64,000 nucleotides of DNA from DAOUKH01 sp964291475 (GTDB lineage Bacteria > Chloroflexota > Dehalococcoidia > SHYB01), in the NCBI GenBank assembly GCA_964291475.2, contig OZ220075.1:124001-188000 (forward strand), given 5' to 3'. Under the pieces are notes generated by a model that was given only the letters and a program-made list of their open reading frames with translations, made no database searches and was not told where the DNA came from. A program made the translations under genes and the position numbers. How positions within the stretch are numbered: position 1 is the stretch's first letter; each line of letters starts with the position of its first letter. Of the stretch, positions 36,380 to 45,522 are shown piece by piece.

Positions 36380-38080
36380 CTACCCCACCATGTCGTAGCT
36401 GCGGAGCAGCTTGCCGGGCAGCGCGCCGGTGCACTCGGTGTCCTCGAACGTGACCGTCCCGTTGACGATGGTGTAGCGCAGGCCGGTGGGCTTCTGGATG
36501 ATGCGGCGTTCCTCTCCGGGGAAGTCGTAGCCGAACACCGGCTTCGGGTGCAGGAAGCCCAGCGCGTCGAGGTCATAGACGATGATGTCCGCCCAGGCCC
36601 CAAGCTGCAGCGTACCCCGGTCCTTGAAGTCGGCGAACCACGCGGGATAGGCACTGATCTTCACGTGGGCCTGCTCGAGCGTCATGATCTCCTTGTCTCG
36701 AATCCAGGTCGAGAGGAAGTTCACCGGCCACGTGCTCACCGTCAGGAACCGGGTGTGCGCCCCGCCGTCCGAGAGCGAGATGTGGCTGAAGGGGTTCATG
36801 ATGAGCCGCGCGAGCTCATCGTCGTCCCGGTCGCCGGCCCCGGCATTCGCCACGAACTCGGTCTCGAGGTCCTCGTCCAAGGCCAGGTCGATGAAGACGT
36901 CGACCGGATGCTTACCTAGCTCGACCGCGAGGTCGGCGATCGTTTTGCCCTCGTACTTGCGGTTCCGCTCGTGGGCCGCCTCCATGACGTAGAACCGGTT
37001 CCAGTCCGTCCGGTTCGTGAGGCTCCCCTGCACGTCGAGGTCGCCCTTCATCGCGGCGCGGGTCTCGGGGTCCCGCAGCTTCACGATGCGCTCCTCGCGG
37101 CTGCCGACCAACGGCTGAATCCAGTTGGGATAGACGTCGAACAGGTTGTACTCGGTCAGCTTGAAGACCGCGTCGGGGAAGATCGTCGGCTGCTGAATGA
37201 CCAGCGGAAGACCGTCGGCGCGCGCCGACGCCACCCATGCCTCGTCCTCCGGCGTTGGTGAAATGCAGTTGATGTGCGCCGGCCTGCCGCTCCGCCGCAC
37301 CATCTCGTTCACAAGCTCATACTGCGCCGGACGGTCGTCGAAGATCGGATAGCCGATCGTCCAGCCAATATGCCCCACGCCGAATTCGCCCAGCACCTCG
37401 GCCAGCGCGAGGAACTCCGCATCGGACTGGATGTGGGTCGGGAGGTAGCCGCCGTCGTCCGGACGGTCCTCGGCGCTCTTGTTCGCCGAGAAGCCGAACG
37501 CCCCCGCCTTCATGGCGTCGTGGAATAGGCGCTTCATCAGATTGATCTCTTCGTCGGTCGCCGACGTCCGCTCGCGGGCGGGCAGCATGCCCATGATGTA
37601 GGCCCGTAGCGGCGAGCACGGGAACAGCGCGCCGATGTTGAGGCCGAGCCCCTGCCGGTCCAGGCTGTCGAGATACTCCGGGAAGGTCTCCCAGTCCCAC
37701 CGCATGCCGAGGCGCATCGACTCCAGCGGGATCGCCTCGACGCGGTTCATCATCCGCATGTTGAGCTCGCGGTCTTCCGGCCTCGTCGGAGCGAAGCCGA
37801 AGCCGCACTGCCCGATGGTGAGAGAGGTCACCCCAAACCAACCCGACAGCGAGCAGTAGGGGTCCCAGTTCAGTTGCGCGTCGTAGTGGGTGTGGAGGTC
37901 GACGGCCCCCGGCGCGACGATGCAGCCGCTCGCATCGATCTCCCGGGCGCCGCCGGCGGGGATCCTGCCGCTGATCTTCGCGATGCGGCCGTCCTTGACC
38001 GCCAGGTCAGCCTTGTACCGCGGGAGACCCCTCCCATCGACGATGGTGCCGCCGCGAATAACGAGGTCGTATTCCGCCAT
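36380..38080 (-). CDS. N-acyl-D-amino-acid deacylase-like amidohydrolase
   Basis: 566 aa. The start at 38080 (MAEYDLVIRGGTIVDGRG) is the usual opening of this branch of the amidohydrolase superfamily, with GGGGCAGG upstream. Metal ligands include VDLHTHYDAQLNWDP (HxH), a Cys in TIGQCGFGF matching the deacylase Cys ligand, HINCISPTP, and the late Asp in SLSDGGAHTRFL. It ends with the composite beta-sandwich (GAWADIIVYDLDALG). It probably hydrolyses an N-acyl amide or cyclic amide in the cytosol. It is 12 bp from the MaoC-like gene, so the two are likely cotranscribed. Confidence 0.88.
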   Translation of the reverse strand: MAEYDLVIRGGTIVDGRGLPRYKADLAVKDGRIAKISGRIPAGGAREIDASGCIVAPGAVDLHTHYDAQLNWDPYCSLSGWFGVTSLTIGQCGFGFAPTRPEDRELNMRMMNRVEAIPLESMRLGMRWDWETFPEYLDSLDRQGLGLNIGALFPCSPLRAYIMGMLPARERTSATDEEINLMKRLFHDAMKAGAFGFSANKSAEDRPDDGGYLPTHIQSDAEFLALAEVLGEFGVGHIGWTIGYPIFDDRPAQYELVNEMVRRSGRPAHINCISPTPEDEAWVASARADGLPLVIQQPTIFPDAVFKLTEYNLFDVYPNWIQPLVGSREERIVKLRDPETRAAMKGDLDVQGSLTNRTDWNRFYVMEAAHERNRKYEGKTIADLAVELGKHPVDVFIDLALDEDLETEFVANAGAGDRDDDELARLIMNPFSHISLSDGGAHTRFLTVSTWPVNFLSTWIRDKEIMTLEQAHVKISAYPAWFADFKDRGTLQLGAWADIIVYDLDALGFLHPKPVFGYDFPGEERRIIQKPTGLRYTIVNGTVTFEDTECTGALPGKLLRSYDMVG

Positions 38081-38268
38081 GGCCTGCCCCTTTACCAATC
38101 GTCCCCACGGCACCGCGGCATGGCGATGCCCTCTCCGCGCTCGACCGCCCCGAGAGGCCCAGTCAAGCATGCCCTGGCTTCAGTTGCGGCAATCCTACCA
38201 TGAACCGCCCCCATCCCACCCGCACCACGTGCTACCATCGGCCCGGCCATAGATCAAGGAGGCAGCGT

Positions 38269-38703
38269 ATGAGCGACGATCCCGTGGGCGTGCCCATTCC
38301 ACCGGAGCTAGAGGCATTCCTCAAGGCCCACACCCGCACCTTCATCCTCACGCTGCGCAAGGACGGCTCGCCGACCGGCCATCCCATGACGGGCTGGTAC
38401 GACGAGGGCCGCATGCGTGTGACCACCTACCGCAAGAGCCACAAGACCCGCAACGCCCAGCGCGACGAGCGCACCTCGTGGGTCGTACTCAACGGCTACG
38501 ACTCCGACGACGACGTGCGCGCCGTGCAGTTCAAGGGCGTCAACCGCGTCGTCGAGGCCACCCAGATGCCCTCACAGGCGGGCGTCCGCCAAGGCGTGAG
38601 TACCGGCCTCTCGTCACGGACCGAGGAGCGGCTGAAGTCGGGCAAGCGCATCGTGCTCGAAGTCACCCCGAACGAGACCGGCTTCCTCGAGGAGGTGCGC
38701 TAG
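38269..38703 (+). CDS. PPOX-class F420/FMN-dependent protein, type A of a pair
   Basis: 144 aa with a perfect AAGGAGG site. The split-barrel pattern FLKAHTRTFILTLRKDGSPTGHPMTGWYDEG matches F420/FMN-binding pyridoxamine-oxidase-like proteins. The gene is 2 bases upstream of a second, distinct PPOX-like gene. The same ordered pair recurs at 52617-53548, also next to a fused CoA-transferase. Which cofactor it uses, and for which reaction, is unknown. Confidence 0.82.
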   Translation: MSDDPVGVPIPPELEAFLKAHTRTFILTLRKDGSPTGHPMTGWYDEGRMRVTTYRKSHKTRNAQRDERTSWVVLNGYDSDDDVRAVQFKGVNRVVEATQMPSQAGVRQGVSTGLSSRTEERLKSGKRIVLEVTPNETGFLEEVR

Positions 38704-38705
38704 CC

Positions 38706-39116
38706 ATGCCCCGCGAGTCCATCGCCATGTCCAACGAGGAGCTCAGCGCCTTCATCGGCGCCAAACCCTGGGTCGTCGTGGGCACGCTCGACGAAGACGG
38801 CTCCCCTTGGGGCGACGTCTTCGCCTCCCTAATCGAGGGCGGACGGCTCATCTTCGCCGTCCCCAACGGAACGCGGGCCGCCTCGAACATCGAGCGCGAC
38901 CCCCGCGTCGTCTGCATGAACGACCAATACCCCACCTACTACGAAATCAAGGGCGTCACCATCCACGGGCATGCCGAGCGCCTCGGCGACCCGGCCCTCG
39001 CCGCCCGCCTCCCATCCGACCCCATCGACCGCAACGCCGCCGACCGTGCGGTCTACGCTGTCCCCCTCGACGACGTCACGAGCTTCGACTTCACCAAGAT
39101 CAAGGCGAAGGTCTAG
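38706..39116 (+). CDS. PPOX-class flavin/F420-binding protein, type B of a pair
   Basis: 136 aa. It begins MPRESIAMSNEELSAFIGAKP and contains VVVGTLDEDGSPWGDVFASLIEGGRLIFAVP and PTYYEIKGVTIHGHAERLG, a small split-barrel protein. It overlaps functionally with the type A gene, whose stop is 2 bases upstream, so they are probably cotranslated and may form a heterodimer. A paralogue with the same layout is at 53107-53548. Confidence 0.8.
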   Translation: MPRESIAMSNEELSAFIGAKPWVVVGTLDEDGSPWGDVFASLIEGGRLIFAVPNGTRAASNIERDPRVVCMNDQYPTYYEIKGVTIHGHAERLGDPALAARLPSDPIDRNAADRAVYAVPLDDVTSFDFTKIKAKV

Positions 39117-39125
39117 CTGCTACCG

Positions 39126-39920
39126 GTGCAGGACGGCTACGCGGGCGATGTCGGGGACTTCGGAAAGTATGGTCTCTTGCGCCGGCTCTGTCGCGCGGAT
39201 GAGCATGGTCCGGCGCTCCACCTCGGCGTGCTCTGGTACCTCTTTGATGGGAAGGAGACTTCGACCGACGGGGGACACACACAGTATCTCGACCTCGGCT
39301 GCGGCGTCGGGCCATCGCCCCAAGAACGGCTCCTCGCCGAATGCGACCCCGACCTGTTCAAGAAAATGCGAGAGGTCGTGAGAGGCGATAAACGTTCAGT
39401 GGATGCAGTGGAGAAGAGTGGCGCGCTGCCCAAGGGCACAACCTTTTACAACACTCCTCTCAACTTCGACCAACCTTCGCCGAGAACACGATCACAGAAG
39501 CGGCGTGAATGGTTTGACGCCGGACTAGACAAGATCAAAGACGCAGACCTGGTCTTCTTCGACCCTGACAACGGTCTCGAGATTCAGAGTTGCAGCCCTT
39601 TCAGCCGGAAGGGCCCCAAATACGTCTACTACGACGACCTGCGACGGTGCTGGGACCTCGGCAAGAGTCTCGTTGCCTACCACCACCTTGGGCGCATAGG
39701 GGACGCTCAGGAGCAAATCGCGAGGCGAGGTGGGGAGTTGCGTCATCGGCTCCGGGGTGCCAAGCCCATCGCCCTTCGTTTCAGGCGCCGCTCGCCGCGC
39801 GTTTACTTCGTACTACCGCAGCCCAAACACGCTAGTAGGCTCACCCGGCGCATAGAGACCTTCCTAGCCTCTCCTTGGGGCAGGGCCGATCCTCCGCATT
39901 TCGACCACGTGGGTAGCTAA
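39126..39920 (+). CDS. Conserved protein of unknown function (GDVGDFGKYGLLR family)
   Basis: 264 aa from a GTG start 9 bases after the PPOX pair. The N-terminal sequence MQDGYAGDVGDFGKYGLLRRLC and the core LVFFDPDNGLEIQ and KYVYYDDLRRC are motifs I have seen in widespread uncharacterised proteins; no function is known to me. There is no signal peptide or membrane span, and the C-terminus is strongly basic (RFRRRSPRVYF). The base composition is less GC-rich than neighbours, hinting at transfer. It meets the HerA-like gene tail to tail with 3 bases between. Confidence 0.6.
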   Translation: MQDGYAGDVGDFGKYGLLRRLCRADEHGPALHLGVLWYLFDGKETSTDGGHTQYLDLGCGVGPSPQERLLAECDPDLFKKMREVVRGDKRSVDAVEKSGALPKGTTFYNTPLNFDQPSPRTRSQKRREWFDAGLDKIKDADLVFFDPDNGLEIQSCSPFSRKGPKYVYYDDLRRCWDLGKSLVAYHHLGRIGDAQEQIARRGGELRHRLRGAKPIALRFRRRSPRVYFVLPQPKHASRLTRRIETFLASPWGRADPPHFDHVGS

Positions 39921-39923
39921 GCC

Positions 39924-41603
39924 CTACCGCCCGCCGAACAGGTCGTCGACGTCGCGGGCGAGCGCGGCTTGGCGCTCCTCCGGCTCCAGGTAGCCGACGC
40001 TCTTGTAGAAGTCGGGGCCGTAGGTGCGGGTGCGGACGACCACCGGCATCGGCACGGCGTGCCCGAAGATGAGCGCCTGCTGCTTCGTCTCCAGCTTGGC
40101 GAGGACGGCGCGTAGCTCGCCGCGTCCAGAGACCCCCGCCAGGACGGCGTCGATGTCGCGTTCGTCCTCAAGCAGGCAGGTCAGCTTTGTGCCGATCTGC
40201 GACAGCACCTCGTGGTCGATCCCGCTGGGGCGCTGGTCGATGATGAGCAGCGTGACGTTGTACTTCCGCAGCTCCCGCGCGATGGTGCCGAAGCTCGTGT
40301 AGCCGGCGACGCCCGGACTCAGGAACTTGTGCGCCTCCTCGACGGCGATCACCAGGTGCGGCGGCGGCTTGCCGCTCCCCGCCAGCGACGCCTCGACGCG
40401 GTCGACGTAGGCCTCGTGGATGCGCCGCGTCAGCAGGTTGGCCACGAGGATGTAGGCGGCGAGGTTGTTGCGGTGGCGTCCAAACTCCAGGACGACGTGC
40501 TTCCCCGCCTCCAGGTACTCCATGATGCGCCGCACCGAGTCCTCGGGCCGCTCCTCGGTCAGGAAGTCGAGCGAACCCAGGCGCTGCACGCGCCGGTGGA
40601 CCGCCGCCAGCGTCGCCTCGTGCTCGACCCCGCCGGCGAGGTCGGTCAGATCCTCCACACCGTCCGCGGCGAGCAGAGCCCGCAACCACTTCCGACCATG
40701 GCGCTTCTCCAGCCGCTCGATCGCCTGCACCTGCGTCTCGTTCAGTCCAAGAACGCCCGCCGCCGAGGCCACGTCGGCGGCCTCGATGTCGTCGTAGCCG
40801 ATGCGCACCACGTAGTCGGCGCTGGCCCCCTTGCGGCGCGTCGATTCGTCATCGAGCGTGAAGACGCCGACCCGGCCGGGGAAGAGCTGCTTCAGCCCCT
40901 TCACCTGTGCCCCCGACTCACTGGGGGAGGCCCAGCCGTACTCGCTGTGCATGTCGAAGACGAGGCTCACCGCCTGCCCCTTCATCACGATCTCGGCGAG
41001 CAGCACCCGCGTGAGGAACGACTTGCCCGTGCCCGTCTTCCCGAACACCCCCGTGCTGCGCTCGGTGAGCCGGTCGGCGTCGAGGCAGATCGGGGCCTCC
41101 TCCATATCCAGCGGACTGCCCACCCAGAGGTGGTCGTCGTCGTTCTCGCCGAAGATCGCCTCGATCTCCTGCGCCGCGCTGTAGCGGGCCGGGGCGAAGT
41201 GCGGCGGCACCGTCTTGGCGGGGAGCGGACCGTCGTCGAGGCCCACCGCGCCCGTCTGGGTGAGGTAGGGGACGACGTGGACGAGGCCGAAGGCGTTGGC
41301 GCCGCTGACCACGGCGCGGATGAACTCGTCGTCCACGTCGGGCGGGGTCAGGGCCATCGCAGGGTCGGTCTGCCCCAGCGAGATGTCGGTGACGACGCCG
41401 AAGAAGCGGCGGCGCTCGGCCTGGATGGTGACGAAGCGTCCTACCGAGACCTCTTCGATAGGGACTCCGCCTTCCAACCTAACCTCGACACCCTTGGTCA
41501 GCGACCCGCTGACGACCATGCCGAGGTGCTCGCCGCCGGACGAAGGGGCTGCAATGGCGGGGTCGGCGCCGTTGGCCGGCGTGAGGGGGTCGTCGGTCGG
41601 CAT
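39924..41603 (-). CDS. HerA-like ATPase (DUF87)
   Basis: 559 aa from ATG 41603; ATG 41612 would add three residues. An N-terminal HerA-barrel-like segment (GMVVSGSLTKGVEVRLEGGVPIEEV, VTIQAERRRFFGVVTDISLG) precedes the RecA-type ATPase with Walker A GVFGKTGTGKSFL (about residue 190), Walker B HLVIAVEEAHKFL and a C-terminal arginine-finger region. HerA hexamers translocate DNA in end resection with NurA, or serve in defence systems. No NurA or Sir2 gene is adjacent. A TACAAT -10 on the minus strand lies seven bases before the ATG, so the message should be leaderless. Confidence 0.88.
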   Translation of the reverse strand: MPTDDPLTPANGADPAIAAPSSGGEHLGMVVSGSLTKGVEVRLEGGVPIEEVSVGRFVTIQAERRRFFGVVTDISLGQTDPAMALTPPDVDDEFIRAVVSGANAFGLVHVVPYLTQTGAVGLDDGPLPAKTVPPHFAPARYSAAQEIEAIFGENDDDHLWVGSPLDMEEAPICLDADRLTERSTGVFGKTGTGKSFLTRVLLAEIVMKGQAVSLVFDMHSEYGWASPSESGAQVKGLKQLFPGRVGVFTLDDESTRRKGASADYVVRIGYDDIEAADVASAAGVLGLNETQVQAIERLEKRHGRKWLRALLAADGVEDLTDLAGGVEHEATLAAVHRRVQRLGSLDFLTEERPEDSVRRIMEYLEAGKHVVLEFGRHRNNLAAYILVANLLTRRIHEAYVDRVEASLAGSGKPPPHLVIAVEEAHKFLSPGVAGYTSFGTIARELRKYNVTLLIIDQRPSGIDHEVLSQIGTKLTCLLEDERDIDAVLAGVSGRGELRAVLAKLETKQQALIFGHAVPMPVVVRTRTYGPDFYKSVGYLEPEERQAALARDVDDLFGGR

Positions 41604-41610
41604 GGGGCGC

Positions 41611-41616
41611 ATTGTA
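41611..41616 (-). promoter_or_regulatory. -10 element for a leaderless HerA transcript
   Basis: TACAAT on the minus strand with seven bases to the ATG at 41603, the spacing expected if transcription starts at the A of ATG. No ribosome site is present. Confidence 0.45.
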
Positions 41617-41653
41617 CGCGCGCGGTGCGCCCCGCGGAACACGCCGGTGTCGT

Positions 41654-41682
41654 TTGACAAAAGCCGCCGGCGCGGCTCAAAT
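41654..41682 (+). promoter_or_regulatory. Promoter of the CaiB/BaiF gene pair
   Basis: TTGACA (41654-41659, perfect) and TCAAAT (41677-41682, four of six) with a 17-base spacer. The start codon GTG at 41712 follows after a GGAGGGGAGGAG ribosome site. Confidence 0.55.
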
Positions 41683-41711
41683 CCGAACGGAGGGGAGGAG
41701 CCGTCCGCACC

Positions 41712-42953
41712 GTGCGCCCGCTGGAAAACGTCCGCGTCATCGAATACGGCCCGTGGCTGAACGCGGCCTACGGCGGACGCCTGCTCGCCGACATGGGCGC
41801 CGAGGTCATCAAGGTCGAGTCGCCCGACGGCGGCGACCCGGGGCGCATACACGGCCCGTTCCCCGGCGACGCTCCCGACGCCGAGGCCGGCGCGCAGCAC
41901 CTCTTCAACAACGCCAACAAGCTCGGCGTCACCCTCGACCCCTCGTCCGCGACCGGACGTCGGCTCTTCCGGCAACTCACCGCAACCGCCGACGTGCTCA
42001 TCGACGGCAGGCAGGCCGGCGACCTCGACGCCCTGGGCCTCGGCCACGAGTCGCTGGCGGACGACAACCCCCGTCTCATCACCGTCGCAGTGAGCAGCCT
42101 GGGGCGCTCCGGCCCCTACGCCGGCTACCGGGGCTACGACCTGACGAGTTGGCACGGCAGCGGCTCGTCCCACATCTACATGGGCGCGCCCGACCGGGAG
42201 CCGCTGCGTGGGGCGTACTACCACGCCAACCACTGGGGCGCGGTCTCGGTGGCGGCAGCCGCGATGATCGCCCTGCACGCGAGGGAGAAGACGGGGCGCG
42301 GCCAGGCGATCGACATCGCCGAGGCAGAAACGCTCGCCATGCTCTACATCGCCGTCGAGGTCAGCGACTACCTGATGAACGGCGCTGAAAAGGCCCGCGT
42401 CGGCCTGCGCATGGACGGCAACGCCCCCACCGCGCTCCTCCCCTGCAAGGACGGCTACGTCTACCTCATGGCGCTCACCGACGAGCAGTGGGCGGGCCTG
42501 GTCGACGCGATGGACAACCCCGACTGGGCGACGACGGACCTCTTCCTCGGCGGAGGACGGCAGCGCGCCGTCTACGCCCGCGAAATCTACGACCTGCTCC
42601 GGCCTTGGCTGCAGGAGAACACCGCCCAGGAAATCTTCGACCGGTGCCAGGCGCGCAGCGCCCCCGCCGCTCCGCTCTACACCGTCGCCGACCTCATGGC
42701 GAATGAGCACCTGACCGAGCGCGGCTTCTTCGTCGACCTGCCCGGCGAACGTTCCGGGCCCCTGCGCATCCCGGGGCCGCCCTTCCGTTTCGGCCGCGAC
42801 CAGAGCGAGACGCCGGCGTCGAAGACGCTGGCGCCGTGGGACGTCAAGCGCCGCGCCCCGCGCCTCGGCGAGCACAACCAGGCGGTCTACTGCGGCATGC
42901 TCGGCCTCGACCGCGCCGAGCTGCCCGCGCTGCGGCGGGCGGGAGTCATCTAA
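41712..42953 (+). CDS. CaiB/BaiF type III CoA-transferase (first of an overlapping pair)
   Basis: 413 aa from a GTG start with GGAGG upstream. The signatures are NVRVIEYGPWLNAAYGGRLLADMGAEVIKVE, SLGRSGPYAGYRGYDL, and RGQAIDIAEAE with the catalytic Asp201. The C-terminus APRLGEHNQAVYCGMLGL is typical. Its stop overlaps the start of the next CoA-transferase gene (TAATG), so the products are made together and probably form a heteromer. This is the split-gene counterpart of the fused two-domain proteins at 32822 and 53568. The substrate is unknown. Confidence 0.92.
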   Translation: MRPLENVRVIEYGPWLNAAYGGRLLADMGAEVIKVESPDGGDPGRIHGPFPGDAPDAEAGAQHLFNNANKLGVTLDPSSATGRRLFRQLTATADVLIDGRQAGDLDALGLGHESLADDNPRLITVAVSSLGRSGPYAGYRGYDLTSWHGSGSSHIYMGAPDREPLRGAYYHANHWGAVSVAAAAMIALHAREKTGRGQAIDIAEAETLAMLYIAVEVSDYLMNGAEKARVGLRMDGNAPTALLPCKDGYVYLMALTDEQWAGLVDAMDNPDWATTDLFLGGGRQRAVYAREIYDLLRPWLQENTAQEIFDRCQARSAPAAPLYTVADLMANEHLTERGFFVDLPGERSGPLRIPGPPFRFGRDQSETPASKTLAPWDVKRRAPRLGEHNQAVYCGMLGLDRAELPALRRAGVI

Positions 42954-44188
42954 TGGCCGGCGCGGCGTCCACCGGCAACCGCGACCTTCCCCTCGCCGGG
43001 CTGCGCGTGCTGAATCTGGGTTGGTACTGGGTCTGCGCCACGATGTCGCACCTCCTGGCTGATATGGGCGCCGAGGTCATCAAGGTCGACTCGCGCCAGC
43101 GGCTGGAGACGCTGCGCGGCATACCGCCGTTCATGGACGGCATCGAGGACCCCGACCACAACCTCTGGCTCCACAACCTCCTGCGCAACACCCAGAGCAT
43201 CACCGTCAATCTGGAGACCGACGAGGGGCGGGAGCGGTTGCGCGACCTCGTCCGCACCGCGGACGTGGTGACGGAGAACTGGACGCCGGGCACGGTGGCG
43301 AAGCTCGGCATCGACTACGCCTCGCTGCGCCCCTACCGGCCCGACCTCATCATGGTCTCTCCTTCGGCGGCGGGACAGTGGGGGCCCTACCGGCGCATCA
43401 ACACCTACGGGCAGGTGATCAGCACGCTCGCAGGGCTCGACGCGGTCCAAGGCTACGCCGGGGAGCGGCCCTCGAACTTCGGTATGTCGATCATCGACCC
43501 GTTCGCGGGCCTGATGGCCTGCTACGCCGTGCTCGCCGCACTCCGCCGCCGCAACGAGACCGGCCAAGGCTGCCACGTCGACTTCTCGCAGTGGGAGATG
43601 TCGACGGCGACGATGGGGCCGCTCTTCCTCGACTACCAGTGGAACGGCCGGCTGCACGGCCCCGACGGCAACCACGACCTGCTCTGCGTCCCCAACAACG
43701 TCTACCCCTCCGCCGGCGACGACCGCTGGGTGTCGATCTCGGTCTACGAGGAGAACGAGTGGCGGGGGCTGCTCCGCGCTTTGGGACGGCCCCGTTGGGG
43801 GCGCGACCCGCGCTTCGCCGACAAGTACCGGCGCAAGCGCAACGAGGATGTCCTCGACGAGCGCATCGCTGCGTGGACCAAGCGCCGCACGCACTACGAA
43901 GCGGTGGAGCTTCTGCAGGCCGAGGGCGTGGCCGCCTTCCCCGTCATGGGCTCCCGTGAGCTCTACAGCGACCCCCACTGGAAGGCCCGCGACTCCTGGC
44001 TCCAAGTCGACCACACCCTCGGCCCCGAGTGGATCTACGGCGTGCACTGGAAATTCAGCGATACGCCGGCATCGGTACGGACGACGACGCCCCTCCTCGG
44101 CGAGCACAACCGCCGCGTCTTCGCCGACCTCATGGGTGCGGACGACGCGGAGTTCCGCCGCCTCGAAGCGGAGCGGGTCATCTACTAG
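42953..44188 (+). CDS. CaiB/BaiF type III CoA-transferase (second of an overlapping pair)
   Basis: 411 aa; the ATG overlaps the preceding stop by one base. It has LRVLNLGWYWVCATMSHLLADMGAEVIKVD, VVTENWTPGTVAKLGIDY, GQGCHVDFSQWE with Asp210, and ends TTPLLGEHNRRVFADLMG. It is a clear paralogue of its partner but diverged in the N-terminal loop. Translational coupling supports a two-subunit enzyme. The two halves of this pair line up with the two modules of the fused proteins in the window. Confidence 0.92.
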   Translation: MAGAASTGNRDLPLAGLRVLNLGWYWVCATMSHLLADMGAEVIKVDSRQRLETLRGIPPFMDGIEDPDHNLWLHNLLRNTQSITVNLETDEGRERLRDLVRTADVVTENWTPGTVAKLGIDYASLRPYRPDLIMVSPSAAGQWGPYRRINTYGQVISTLAGLDAVQGYAGERPSNFGMSIIDPFAGLMACYAVLAALRRRNETGQGCHVDFSQWEMSTATMGPLFLDYQWNGRLHGPDGNHDLLCVPNNVYPSAGDDRWVSISVYEENEWRGLLRALGRPRWGRDPRFADKYRRKRNEDVLDERIAAWTKRRTHYEAVELLQAEGVAAFPVMGSRELYSDPHWKARDSWLQVDHTLGPEWIYGVHWKFSDTPASVRTTTPLLGEHNRRVFADLMGADDAEFRRLEAERVIY

Positions 44189-44203
44189 GGCGCATCCCGG
44201 CGC

Positions 44204-44212
44204 TGGTATACT
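44204..44212 (+). promoter_or_regulatory. Extended -10 promoter of sat
   Basis: TGGTATACT, an extended -10 with five of six consensus in the hexamer, sits about 64 bases before the sat ATG, just after the end of the CoA-transferase gene. Confidence 0.5.
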
Positions 44213-44275
44213 CTCCGGTGGCGCTCGCCAAGCCGGGCGCCTCCGCATCCCCGCTTCAGGAGACCGCGCCCCGAC

Positions 44276-45469
44276 ATGTCCACGACCATGACTCCCCACG
44301 CCACCATCGCGCCCCACGGCGGCGCGCTCGTCGACCGCATCGCGAGCTCGGCCAAGGCCGCCGAGCTGCGGTCGATCGCCGCGGACCTGCCCGCGATCAC
44401 GCTCAGCTTCAAGCAGTTCTGCGACCTCGAAATGATCGCCGTCGGCGCGTTCAGTCCCCTGACCGGCTACGTCGGCCAGGCCGACTTCGAGTCCATCTGC
44501 CGCCGGGCCCGGCTGGCCGACGGCACGGTGTGGCCGATCCCAATCACCCTCGCCGTCGACGACGCGGTCAAGCAGACGCTGGACGTCGGCGGCAAGGCCG
44601 CGCTGAAGCACCACGACGGCACCCTGCTCGCCGTGATCGACGTCGAGGAGGTCTACCCTCACGACAAGGCGCTGGAGATACCCAACGTCTTCCGTACCGA
44701 CGACGCGGCGCATCCGGGCGTCGAGGCGGTGCTGGCCGAGGGCGATTGGCTCGTCGGCGGCCCCATCGAGGTCGTCACGGTGACGCCGGAGCGCGAGCCC
44801 GGCGAGCAGTTCACCGAGCACCGCAAGCGCCCGGCCGAGACCCGTGCCGCCTTCGCCGAGCGCGGCTGGAGCACTGTCGCCGCCTTCCAGACGCGGAACC
44901 CTATCCACCGCGCCCACGAATATCTGACGAAGTGCGCCCTGGAGATCACCGACGGGCTGCTGATCCACCCCCTCGTGGGCGAGACCAAGCCCGGCGACAT
45001 CCCCGCCGACGTCCGTATGGACTGCTACCGGACGCTCATCGAGAAGTATTACGTCGCCGAGCGCACCCTGCTCACCGTCATGCCGGCGGCGATGCGTTAC
45101 GCCGGGCCGCGGGAGGCCATCCTCCACGCGCTGGTGCGGCAGAACTACGGCTGCACGCACTTCATCGTGGGCCGCGACCACGCCGGCGTCGGCGACTACT
45201 ACGGCACCTACGAGGCGCAGGAGATCTTCGACGAGTTCGAGCCGGGCGAGATCGCGATCACTCCCCTCAAGTTCGAGCACGCCGCCTACAGCATCCAGGC
45301 GCAGGGCATGGTGACCGCGAAGACCTTCCCCCGCATCGAGGGCGACCAGATTTTCCTTTCGGGAACGAAGGTGCGGGAGCTGCTGGTCGCGGGAGAACGG
45401 CCGCCGGGCGAGTTCACCCGCCCCGAGGTCGCCGACATCCTGATCGAGTGGGCGCGGTCGGAGAGCTAG
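44276..45469 (+). CDS. sat: Sulfate adenylyltransferase (ATP sulfurylase), homo-oligomeric type
   Basis: 397 aa. PUA-like N-terminal domain to about residue 160 (CDLEMIAVGAFSPLTGYVGQADF), then the catalytic domain with AAFQTRNPIHRAHEYLTKCAL (QxRNPxHxxHE loop), CTHFIVGRDHAGVGDYYG (GRDHAG) and SGTKVRELLVAGE. It forms APS from ATP and sulfate for assimilation, or works in reverse in sulfite oxidation. No APS kinase or reductase gene is adjacent, so direction cannot be told. It has its own extended -10. A later in-frame ATG at 44288 is possible. Confidence 0.97.
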   Translation: MSTTMTPHATIAPHGGALVDRIASSAKAAELRSIAADLPAITLSFKQFCDLEMIAVGAFSPLTGYVGQADFESICRRARLADGTVWPIPITLAVDDAVKQTLDVGGKAALKHHDGTLLAVIDVEEVYPHDKALEIPNVFRTDDAAHPGVEAVLAEGDWLVGGPIEVVTVTPEREPGEQFTEHRKRPAETRAAFAERGWSTVAAFQTRNPIHRAHEYLTKCALEITDGLLIHPLVGETKPGDIPADVRMDCYRTLIEKYYVAERTLLTVMPAAMRYAGPREAILHALVRQNYGCTHFIVGRDHAGVGDYYGTYEAQEIFDEFEPGEIAITPLKFEHAAYSIQAQGMVTAKTFPRIEGDQIFLSGTKVRELLVAGERPPGEFTRPEVADILIEWARSES

Positions 45470-45480
45470 CCGCCATCCCG

Positions 45481-45486
45481 TAGAAT
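45481..45486 (+). promoter_or_regulatory. Possible -10 of lgt
   Basis: TAGAAT 36 bases before the GTG start of lgt, just past the sat stop. A GAAAGGGAG ribosome site follows. Confidence 0.35.
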
Positions 45487-45522
45487 GCACGGGGCGGGCC
45501 TGGGCCGCCGAAAGGGAGCCGC

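Noticed and set aside
39126..41603. Named HerA defence system
   Set aside because: No NurA, Sir2, DUF4297 or other known effector is adjacent; the neighbouring gene is on the opposite strand.
42950..45490. 846-codon minus-strand frame
   Set aside because: Lies antisense to a CoA-transferase gene and sat, both well supported; the translation has no recognisable motif.
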